A program made the position numbers and the translations under genes. DNA of 5,068 nt, taken from assembly GCA_937928335.1 (NCBI GenBank), contig CALFWN010000120.1, forward strand, positions 1-5,068, given 5' to 3'. The notes below the pieces were generated by a model. The model saw nothing but the letters and a program-made list of their open reading frames with translations, ran no database searches and had not been told where the DNA came from. Source of the DNA: an uncultured Litoreibacter sp. (GTDB lineage Bacteria; Pseudomonadota; Alphaproteobacteria; Rhodobacterales; Rhodobacteraceae). Positions 1 to 5,068 of the stretch are shown one piece after another (position 1 is the first letter of the stretch; each line of letters opens with the position of its first letter).

Positions 1-147
1 CCAGAACGGCTGGCCTCGGAAGGCTATCTGGACCCTGCGGTGATCACCCGGCTGTGGTCCCAGCATCTGGCGGGCACCCATAATTGGGGCGCGCAGCTGT
101 GGAATGTGTTGATGTTCCAGGCCTGGCTTGAACGCTACAAGGTATAG
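1..147 (+). CDS. asnB: C-terminal end of an asparagine synthetase (glutamine-hydrolysing)-like amidotransferase, 5' truncated by the window edge
   Basis: An open frame starts in phase at base 1 and stops at the TAG at 145-147, giving the last 48 residues. The end of the peptide ([20 protein letters not shown]) matches the typical C-terminus of class-II asparagine synthetases, where an LW-x-x-LMF-x-x-W-x-x-R/E helix closes the synthetase domain. Known family members move ammonia from glutamine to an activated carboxylate. In exopolysaccharide and exosortase clusters such AsnB-like proteins are common and probably amidate a sugar acid or another cell-surface building block rather than making free asparagine. 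The catalytic N-terminal glutaminase Cys and the ATP-binding PP-loop lie outside the window, so activity cannot be judged. A strong terminator follows 6 bases after the stop, so this gene ends its transcription unit. The family call is fairly safe; the role in polysaccharide synthesis is inferred from context. Confidence 0.8.
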   Translation, partial: PERLASEGYLDPAVITRLWSQHLAGTHNWGAQLWNVLMFQAWLERYKV

Positions 148-153
148 GCAAAG

Positions 154-184
154 AAAAAGCCCGGGCGTCTGACCCGGGCTTTTT
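154..184. terminator. Bidirectional Rho-independent terminator
   Basis: A perfect 12-bp inverted repeat has arms at 154-165 (AAAAAGCCCGGG) and 173-184 (CCCGGGCTTTTT) around a 7-nt loop. The core is seven consecutive G:C pairs. It ends in a T run on the + strand and, because the left arm starts with five As, in a T run on the - strand too. It lies between the stop of the amidotransferase gene (147) and the stop of the convergent VPLPA-CTERM gene (207), so it can end transcription of both. Confidence 0.92.
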
Positions 185-206
185 GCTGAATTCTATATTG
201 GCTTGC

Positions 207-926
207 CTAGCTGCGCTTTTTGCGGCGCATCAGGCCAAGACCGCCCAGACCAACCAGCATCAGTGGCAGTGAGGCAGGCAGTGGGACAGCCGACAGTCCC
301 ACCGGGGTCAGATCGCCGGCAACAGCCAGCGAGTCGAGATCGCTTCTGAAGAAGACATCCCCAAGCAGACCGCCTCCGGTAAGCTGGCTGAAATCCACGA
401 ACATATCTGTGTAAACGTCACCCACCGCAGCGGCACCTGCAATATTGACGATCCCGGAATAAGCGGCTGTTACAGTGCCTTCCAGATCGGCGTCGCTGTT
501 ATTGAGAAACTCAAACGGGACACCGCGACCGGTTGTCGGTGTGTCATCCGCTGTGCCATTCGCCCAGGTCATGTCAAACACCGCGTTGCCGAGATCCGCT
601 TCAAACAGCAGGCCTGTCATCAGCCGCGTTGCAGATACTGCAAAACCCTGCCAACCCATTTCGATGTCTACGCCCGATCCGGACGCACCGCCACGCGTAT
701 AGATGTCGAGCGCTGCCCAAGTCAGGATTTCGCTGGAGCCGTCGCCGTAGCTCGCGGTGACACGCATACCGCCAAGCTCATTGCCCAAGGTCGAGCTGTC
801 GCCAATGGCATACACCGTCTCCTGTGCCGCCCCGGTCGAGGTTTCGATATTGATAACCGTTGCAGCCTGCGACACTGAAACTGCCGAAATCAATGAGAGG
901 GCTGAGATCTTGAGTACTCTGAACAT
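207..926 (-). CDS. Secreted VPLPA-CTERM sorting-signal protein of unknown function
   Basis: The 239-residue product has an N-terminal Sec signal peptide: basic residues R3 and K6, a hydrophobic core to about residue 18, and a likely signal peptidase I site after S19-Q20-A21. The C-terminus (residues 214-239) is a complete VPLPA-CTERM signal: the motif VPLPA at 214-218, a hydrophobic helix rich in Leu and Gly to about 233, then the basic tail RRKKRS. In known systems this tripartite tail holds the exported protein in the inner membrane until an exosortase cuts near the VPLPA motif. A matching XrtD-type exosortase is encoded at 3545-5068. The mature part (about 22-213) has no Cys, Lys or His and is strongly acidic (about 25 Asp/Glu against 5 Arg). 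It looks beta-rich with Gly/Ser/Thr turns. I recognise no catalytic domain. The start ATG (924-926) fits the signal peptide; upstream only a weak purine-rich site (AGTGAG) is seen. Function is unknown: perhaps a matrix or surface structural protein. Confidence 0.9.
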   Translation of the reverse strand: MFRVLKISALSLISAVSVSQAATVINIETSTGAAQETVYAIGDSSTLGNELGGMRVTASYGDGSSEILTWAALDIYTRGGASGSGVDIEMGWQGFAVSATRLMTGLLFEADLGNAVFDMTWANGTADDTPTTGRGVPFEFLNNSDADLEGTVTAAYSGIVNIAGAAAVGDVYTDMFVDFSQLTGGGLLGDVFFRSDLDSLAVAGDLTPVGLSAVPLPASLPLMLVGLGGLGLMRRKKRS

Positions 927-970
927 ATTTAACTCACTGTCTGATTTACGCCATATTTTGGCCTTGGTTC

Positions 971-1000
971 GGTATAGACCTATTCACGCTTTCGTCACAA
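971..1000 (-). promoter_or_regulatory. Candidate sigma-70-type promoter of the VPLPA-CTERM gene
   Basis: On the - strand TTGTGA (995-1000) resembles a -35 box and TATACC (971-976) a -10 box, with an 18-nt spacer. Transcription would start near 964, about 40 nt before the ATG at 926. The inverted repeat at 1008-1025 lies just upstream of this -35 box, a position often used by activators. This is a motif match only; the -10 box is imperfect. Confidence 0.35.
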
Positions 1001-1006
1001 CTCTTA

Positions 1007-1035
1007 TTGTCAGTACTTACTGACACCTCTCTTAT
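1007..1035 (+). promoter_or_regulatory. Candidate promoter of the GMC-SDR operon
   Basis: TTGTCA (1007-1012) could be a -35 box and TCTTAT (1030-1035) a -10 box with a 17-nt spacer, which would start transcription near 1042 and leave a leader of about 100 nt before the ATG at 1145. The -35 box lies within the palindrome, so a protein bound there would block this promoter. The match is modest and other shifted -10 choices exist within 1030-1040. Confidence 0.25.
1008..1025. promoter_or_regulatory. Operator-like perfect inverted repeat between divergent genes
   Basis: TGTCAGTA (1008-1015) and its exact reverse complement TACTGACA (1018-1025) are separated by only CT, giving an 18-bp dyad with 8-bp arms. 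It is in the 218-bp region between the divergent VPLPA-CTERM gene and the GMC-SDR operon. The size and symmetry fit the site of a dimeric helix-turn-helix regulator. It could serve both directions: upstream of the candidate - strand promoter and over the candidate + strand -35 box. I cannot name the regulator family. A hairpin role is less likely because the 2-nt loop is too tight. Confidence 0.5.
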
Positions 1036-1144
1036 TCTATTGGCCAAAAGCCACACTTGGATCTAACAGCTTGAGGTAAGGGGCTTTTTTCACCATATCT
1101 GGCCCGTTACTTCGTTTTTATGCTTCAAAACAAGCAGGTGAGCC

Positions 1145-2755
1145 ATGACACCGGTAAAAGCCGCGACCCGCGAATGGGATGTGATCGTGATCGGTGCGGG
1201 GATGGGCGGGGGCCTTGTCGGTCGTAGATTGGCTGATCGGAAACAGTCTGTTTTGTTTGTGGAAAAAGGCGGGGCGGGGCAGCGCAAAGAACAACATGGG
1301 CTGGGCGGCGGCATTGCTGACCCGGTCGCGCGCCAGATCCGGGGCATCTGGCCCACACAGGTCAGCGCCACAATTGACGGTGAGACGCAGAATTTCTTTG
1401 CTCCGATTGGCAGCGGTGTGGGCGGTTCTTCGGTGTTTTACGCAGGCGCATTGGAACGCCCGGAACGCCACGATATTGAGCCTGTCGGCGATCTCGCACA
1501 CCCCACCCAGGGCTGGCCGATCTCTTACGCCGAGCTGCAGCCCTATTACGAGCAGGCCGAACAGCTGCTCCATATTGCCGGGGAACCAGATCCGCTATCG
1601 GAAGGTATCACGTTCAACCTGGCCCCACCTCTGCCAGCAAAGGCGGGAGAGCTGGCCCTGATGGCGTCTTTTCGTGACCGCGGCCTGCACCCGTATCGCC
1701 AGCATATTGCCATTCGAAACCTGCCGGGCTGCCAGCTTTGCGTTGGGCATAAATGCCCTCGGAAATGCAAGATGGACGGGCGTTCCGGCGGCGTCGAGCC
1801 TGCGCTGGAAAGCGGCTATGCAAAGCTGTTATCCGGGTGCACGGTCACATCAATCGAAACCGATGCTGAAGCGGTCAGCGGGATCAGGGTCACTGACGGG
1901 ACCACGTCTGCCACGTTGAAAGCAAAAGCCTATATTCTGGCCGCCGGCGCATTGGGTTCGCCGCATCTGTTGCTGCACTCGACCACCCGCCACCCAGAGG
2001 GCTGCGCCAACTCAAGCGGCTGGGTCGGCCGTGGCCTGATGTTTCACATCAACGAAATGTTTGCCCTGTGGCCGCACCGCTCCGAGAAATTCGAGGGCGC
2101 CTCAAAGGCCATATCCTTGCGCGACCTTTACACATTCAAGGGCCAGCGTCTGGGGCTGATACAATCGCTGGGTCTAGAGGCATCTTATGGCAATATCGTG
2201 CAGTATCTGAACGGGCTTTATGACCGCTCGCCTTTGCGCAAGCTGAAGCGGCTGCGCTATGTCAGCAACCTTGTAGGCGCCATTGCGACCCGGATATTGG
2301 GCAACGCCAAGATCTTTGTGGGCATCATGGAAGATTTTGCCTATCCGGAGAACCGGGTGATGGCCAACTCCGAGCATCCCGACCAACTCACGTTCCAATA
2401 CACAATTTCCCCGGAACTGAAAAAACGGCGCAAGCTGTTTCGGAAGCAGATCAAGGCGATGTTTCGCGGCCATTGGACCTTGCTGCTGGGCCAGAAGCTT
2501 GAGCTGAATTACGGCCATCCCTGCGGCACTTTGCGGTTCGGGACTGATCCTGCATCATCGGTCACTGACAGAAATTGCAAAGCACATGATCTGGACAATC
2601 TCTATGTGGCGGATGCCTCTTTCATGCCAAGCTCAATGGGGGTGAACCCCAGCCTGACCATTGCCGCCAATGCGCTGCGGGTGGGCGATATCATCGCCGA
2701 CAGGTTGGATGCTGCCCAGACGGCCTCCCCACAAAACGAGGTACAAAATGTATGA
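1145..2755 (+). CDS. GMC-family FAD-dependent oxidoreductase with a four-cysteine cluster
   Basis: The 536-residue product has the length and domain order of GMC (glucose-methanol-choline) oxidoreductases, which use FAD to oxidise an alcohol group. Residues 12-42 form the N-terminal Rossmann unit with GAGMGG at 17-22 and the ribose-binding E40. The GMC signature GSGVGGSS is at 89-96. The C-terminal domain carries GHPCGT with likely catalytic H458, and VADASFMPSSMGVNPSLTI with N501, the usual His/Asn pair. An unusual insert at 196-208 has C196-x2-C199-x4-C204-x3-C208. Residues 361-371 are very basic (R, K) and followed by a hydrophobic stretch to about 395, which may touch a membrane. No signal peptide is seen, so it is probably cytoplasmic. 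The ATG at 1145 is preceded by AGGTG at 1136-1140. It overlaps the downstream SDR gene by 8 nt. Substrate unknown; a sugar or lipid-linked alcohol is plausible from the setting. Family certain, role inferred. Confidence 0.92.
   Translation: MTPVKAATREWDVIVIGAGMGGGLVGRRLADRKQSVLFVEKGGAGQRKEQHGLGGGIADPVARQIRGIWPTQVSATIDGETQNFFAPIGSGVGGSSVFYAGALERPERHDIEPVGDLAHPTQGWPISYAELQPYYEQAEQLLHIAGEPDPLSEGITFNLAPPLPAKAGELALMASFRDRGLHPYRQHIAIRNLPGCQLCVGHKCPRKCKMDGRSGGVEPALESGYAKLLSGCTVTSIETDAEAVSGIRVTDGTTSATLKAKAYILAAGALGSPHLLLHSTTRHPEGCANSSGWVGRGLMFHINEMFALWPHRSEKFEGASKAISLRDLYTFKGQRLGLIQSLGLEASYGNIVQYLNGLYDRSPLRKLKRLRYVSNLVGAIATRILGNAKIFVGIMEDFAYPENRVMANSEHPDQLTFQYTISPELKKRRKLFRKQIKAMFRGHWTLLLGQKLELNYGHPCGTLRFGTDPASSVTDRNCKAHDLDNLYVADASFMPSSMGVNPSLTIAANALRVGDIIADRLDAAQTASPQNEVQNV
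2738..2741 (+). promoter_or_regulatory. Ribosome binding site that sets the SDR start
   Basis: GAGG at 2738-2741 lies 6 nt before the ATG at 2748, inside the last codons of the GMC gene. It supports this start over the upstream in-frame ATG at 2661, whose extra 29 residues are only an out-of-frame reading of the GMC C-terminus. The arrangement suggests translational coupling. Confidence 0.7.
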
Positions 2756-3515
2756 TCTGACCTCTGGCATTGCCGTTGTGACCGGCGCCAGCGAAGGGCT
2801 TGGTCGCGCCTTATGCGCGGCATTCGTAGGAGAAGGGGTTACCACAATCGGGCTCAGCCGCAGCACCGCACGGCTGCACGCGCTGCGCGAAGAGCTGGCA
2901 ACAGATCTGTTTCATCCTATCGCTACAGATGTCAGTGATCCGGATGCTGTCCGCACGGCCTTTGCACAAATTGCACAGCATCATGGCGCGGTCAGCATCT
3001 TGATCAACAACGCCGCCCTCTACCCGCATCGTGACACGCTTGATGAGACGGCTGAAAGCTTCATGCATACGGTCTCGGTCAATCTTGGCGGCGCGTTTTC
3101 ATGCAGCCGGGCGGCTTTGGGGCCGATGGTGGCGCAGGGCTATGGCCGGATCATCAATGTCGGCTCCTTTGCAGATATTGCCCCTGCCCCGGCGGCTGCC
3201 GCCTATTCCGTCTCGAAGGGGGCTCAGCGTATTTTGACACGCGCCCTGGTGGCCGATCTGGGTGACCGCTTCCCCGACATCATCATCAATGACTGGATGC
3301 CCGGCATCCTGAACACCAATATGGGGCTCGCCCACGGGCTGGACCCAAAACAGGCCGCCGCTCGAGGGGTGCAGCTGGCCTTGCGCCATGACCGCGCGCT
3401 GAACGGGCTGTTGTTCGAGGTGGACCGCTCAAAGCCGCCCGCAATGGGATGGAAGCGCAAGGCGCTCAACATGATCTTGCGCCAAAAGCCACCGCAGTTT
3501 TTTCTGGACGTGTAG
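2748..3515 (+). CDS. Classical short-chain dehydrogenase/reductase (SDR), NAD(P)-dependent
   Basis: The 255-residue product has the usual size of a classical SDR. The cofactor motif TGASEGLG is at 12-19, R38 after the second strand favours NADP(H), D61 follows in the DVSD motif, and NNAA is at 87-90. The full catalytic tetrad is present: N112, S140, Y153 and K157 (YSVSK). Such enzymes reversibly oxidise alcohols or reduce ketones. The segment after about 190 (MPGILNTNMG) is the substrate-side loop. The last 25 residues (from about S231) are basic with Trp, Phe and Pro and could contact a membrane or a partner. The gene overlaps the GMC gene by 8 nt in another frame, so the two are almost surely co-expressed and may perform successive redox steps, for example oxidation then stereospecific reduction of one substrate. 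It ends 29 nt before the stop of the convergent exosortase gene; no clear terminator is seen between them. Family certain, substrate unknown. Confidence 0.92.
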   Translation: MYDLTSGIAVVTGASEGLGRALCAAFVGEGVTTIGLSRSTARLHALREELATDLFHPIATDVSDPDAVRTAFAQIAQHHGAVSILINNAALYPHRDTLDETAESFMHTVSVNLGGAFSCSRAALGPMVAQGYGRIINVGSFADIAPAPAAAAYSVSKGAQRILTRALVADLGDRFPDIIINDWMPGILNTNMGLAHGLDPKQAAARGVQLALRHDRALNGLLFEVDRSKPPAMGWKRKALNMILRQKPPQFFLDV

Positions 3516-3544
3516 CGGCCGTCACCCGCAGCAAGGCGGAACCC

Positions 3545-5068
3545 TCATGACGGGATGAAGCGGGTCACGTCGTCTTGCAGATGGATCAGCATGTCGCGCA
3601 GCCTTGCCTCTGCATCAGCGTCGCTTTCACCACGTTTGATCGGGGTGGTCAGGCGCACCAGACCTCCATCCGTGCGCCCGGTGCGCACACCATCCACAAC
3701 CAAAAACATCTTGGCGGCAAAATCCCATGCGATGCGGCGGCCTTTCTGCTCGAACCAGTAATAGACCATCATCCGGGTTTCGCCCTTTTGAATGATCGCG
3801 TGGTTGATGTTGAAATTCTCGGTGCCCGCAGAAAGATATTGCGAGACATCCACCCGCTCCAGCATGGCGATTTCCCAGCCCGCACCGGGCAGGCAAATTT
3901 CGGGGCTGTGCACACCGCCCGCGCTTTGATCGCCATACCACGCCATGAACAGGCCAACCTCGGGCTCACCCGCAGCACGGGTCATGGTGACATTGTGGTA
4001 ATCATCTGCGCCCAGGCTCAGCTCGGTTGCGAGGTTGAGCTGAAGATGCGGGCCGTCTTGGCGCCAATCACCCACAGCACGCGGGAAGGTGGTAAAGACA
4101 TCACGGTCCGCAGTGATCTGGCCGCGCTCCGGCATGGCCTGCCAGGCAAGCGCACCGCCCACCAGCATCACCGCCGATACAATCATCGCATAAGACGGCT
4201 GGACCAGTGACAGGCGTTTGGCCTGTGTCGCCAACCCGTCCGTATCCAGATCAAGCGCATCTACAAGGCTCATTCGGTTGCGTTGGAACCGCAGCATCAC
4301 CCAGCTGAGCAGGAACAGCAGCAAGATGCAGGAAATGAAGATCACCCAGCCTTCAAAGAAATGGGTGAAGCCTTCCAGCCAGTCGACGCCGAATTTTTGG
4401 GCCAGCACTCCGGCAACGGCGATGCGCACGGAGTTCATCAGTACCGTGATAGGGGCCGCCGAAATCAGCAGCACCGCCTTGTGCCACATCGGTCCCTTAT
4501 AGAGCACGGCAAAGATATAGGAGAAGCTCAGGATCGGGAACAGATAGCGCAACCCCGAACAGGCCTCCGCCACATGCAGCTTCAACACGCCCAGATCGAT
4601 GATATTGCCTTCCAGGAACACCGGCACGGCCAGAAGCCGCAGGAACCAGACGCCCAGCTCGGAGGAGACCAACTGCAGCCAGGCGGACATCTTGTAATAC
4701 AGCGTGTCGGGCAAAGGCAGCATATAGACCAGATGCAGCACGCCCGGCCAGAAATGCTTGCCGGTCTTCCAGCCGAAGGAGATAAGCAATAGCCCACCAA
4801 CCCAGAATATGAGCGCATAGGCCACAATATCAGAGATGTTGGAGAGCTTGCCGATGGTGCCAACCGCAATGGCAAAGACCACGATCACAACGCCGACCCA
4901 GCGATCATCAATATGTCCGGGACGCGGCGGGTATTCCTTGAGCTGACGCAGGAACAGCAAGCCTGAGAGCACCGGGATCAGCGGGCCATGACTATATTCT
5001 GGCAGTTGCCAGGCTGTCAGCAGTGCTGAAAAGCCCTCCACGAAGAAAAACCCAGCGCCAAGCGCGGC
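3545..5068 (-). CDS. xrtD: Exosortase XrtD-type (VPLPA-CTERM-specific) fused to a C-terminal EpsI domain, 5' end beyond the window
   Basis: The frame is open from the stop (3545-3547) to the window edge, showing 507 residues. A GTG at 5039-5041 could be taken as a start, but nine further in-frame codons (AALGAGFFF) continue a hydrophobic helix, so the real start is probably upstream. Numbering from that GTG: YSHGPLIP at 16-23 is the conserved early exosortase motif; several membrane helices follow; the catalytic triad is C161 (EACSGLRYLF), R206 (NSVRI) and H227 (THFFEGW), as in EpsH-type transpeptidase-like enzymes. A further membrane helix at about 282-300 leads into a periplasmic EpsI (DUF3485) domain, about 315-498, with the hallmark HSPEICLPGAGW at 378-389. 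The protein should sit in the inner membrane, cut VPLPA-CTERM proteins on the outer face, and probably transfer them to an acceptor. The target at 207-926 is in the same window. The fusion and the neighbour's VPLPA motif support the XrtD subtype, though this needs a model search. Confidence 0.92.
   Translation of the reverse strand, partial: AALGAGFFFVEGFSALLTAWQLPEYSHGPLIPVLSGLLFLRQLKEYPPRPGHIDDRWVGVVIVVFAIAVGTIGKLSNISDIVAYALIFWVGGLLLISFGWKTGKHFWPGVLHLVYMLPLPDTLYYKMSAWLQLVSSELGVWFLRLLAVPVFLEGNIIDLGVLKLHVAEACSGLRYLFPILSFSYIFAVLYKGPMWHKAVLLISAAPITVLMNSVRIAVAGVLAQKFGVDWLEGFTHFFEGWVIFISCILLLFLLSWVMLRFQRNRMSLVDALDLDTDGLATQAKRLSLVQPSYAMIVSAVMLVGGALAWQAMPERGQITADRDVFTTFPRAVGDWRQDGPHLQLNLATELSLGADDYHNVTMTRAAGEPEVGLFMAWYGDQSAGGVHSPEICLPGAGWEIAMLERVDVSQYLSAGTENFNINHAIIQKGETRMMVYYWFEQKGRRIAWDFAAKMFLVVDGVRTGRTDGGLVRLTTPIKRGESDADAEARLRDMLIHLQDDVTRFIPS

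Larger units (their letters stand above)
1001..1036. repeat. Direct repeat CTCTTATT flanking the palindrome
   Basis: The octamer CTCTTATT occurs at 1001-1008 and again at 1029-1036, 28 bp apart, on either side of the inverted repeat at 1008-1025. The symmetric placement suggests a composite protein-binding site, but an 8-bp repeat in a short AT-richer region may be chance. The right copy also overlaps a possible -10 box for the + strand gene. Confidence 0.35.

Noticed and set aside
956..1049. TTTTGGCC (956-963) and GGCCAAAA (1042-1049) inverted repeat
   Set aside because: The 8-bp arms are far apart and not centred on the main dyad; this could be chance in an AT-rich region, so it is not listed as a site.
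1046..1088. AAAAGCC ... GGCTTTT inverted repeat followed by Ts in the GMC leader, attenuator-like
   Set aside because: The arms are only 7 bp and separated by 29 nt with no supporting inner pairing, so a stable terminator or riboswitch is not supported.
1118..1573. - strand open frame of 151 codons overlapping the start of the GMC gene
   Set aside because: It is antisense to the well-supported FAD-binding domain and shows no family motif or plausible start context.
2661..2747. Upstream in-frame extension of the SDR by 29 residues
   Set aside because: The extra residues are an alternate-frame reading of the conserved GMC C-terminus, and GAGG at 2738-2741 directs initiation at 2748, where the SDR cofactor strand begins at the usual distance.
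3516..3544. Possible terminator between the convergent SDR and exosortase genes
   Set aside because: The 29-bp gap has no strong hairpin with a T run; termination may be Rho-dependent or lie elsewhere.
3575..4210. Long + strand open frame (211 codons) opposite the exosortase gene
   Set aside because: It is antisense to a clearly conserved EpsI/exosortase coding region, has a His/Gln-rich composition typical of a reverse reading, and shows no recognisable domain.
4283..4792. + strand open frame of 169 codons rich in Gln and His
   Set aside because: It is the antisense shadow of the exosortase catalytic domain; the low-complexity Gln/His content reflects reversed Leu/Met codons.

Overview
This window looks like part of an extracellular-polysaccharide and protein-sorting locus from a marine-type alphaproteobacterium, most likely a member of the Rhodobacterales (roseobacter group). 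The strongest evidence is the pairing of a protein ending in a textbook VPLPA-CTERM sorting signal with an exosortase of the XrtD type, fused to an EpsI domain. That signal/enzyme pair is characteristic of Rhodobacteraceae. The base composition is moderately GC-rich and codon use is similar across the genes, so there is no clear sign of recent transfer inside the window. No RNA genes, insertion sequences, CRISPR arrays or integration sites were seen.

Layout from left to right. (1) 1-147, + strand: the last 48 codons of an asparagine-synthetase-like amidotransferase of the kind found in exopolysaccharide clusters. (2) 154-184: a strong hairpin terminator with a perfect 12-bp stem, able to work in both directions. 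(3) 207-926, - strand: a 239-residue secreted VPLPA-CTERM protein. (4) 927-1144: a divergent control region holding a perfect inverted repeat (TGTCAGTA-CT-TACTGACA) between two copies of CTCTTATT. (5) 1145-2755 and 2748-3515, + strand: a GMC-family FAD oxidoreductase with an unusual four-cysteine cluster, overlapping by 8 nt a classical short-chain dehydrogenase/reductase (SDR). (6) 3545-5068, - strand: the exosortase/EpsI fusion, converging on the SDR gene and running off the right edge, so its true start is not in the window.

How the genes may work together. The secreted VPLPA-CTERM protein would be exported by Sec and held in the inner membrane by its C-terminal helix. The exosortase would then cut it at the VPLPA motif and probably transfer it to a surface or extracellular destination; this follows from what is known of the families. 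The amidotransferase and the two oxidoreductases look like small-molecule or glycan-modifying enzymes that could act on an exopolysaccharide, a lipid-linked sugar or an anchor molecule. Their substrates cannot be read from the sequence. The least explained parts are the coupled GMC-SDR redox pair beside a sortase-like enzyme, and the shared operator-like palindrome between it and the sorting target.
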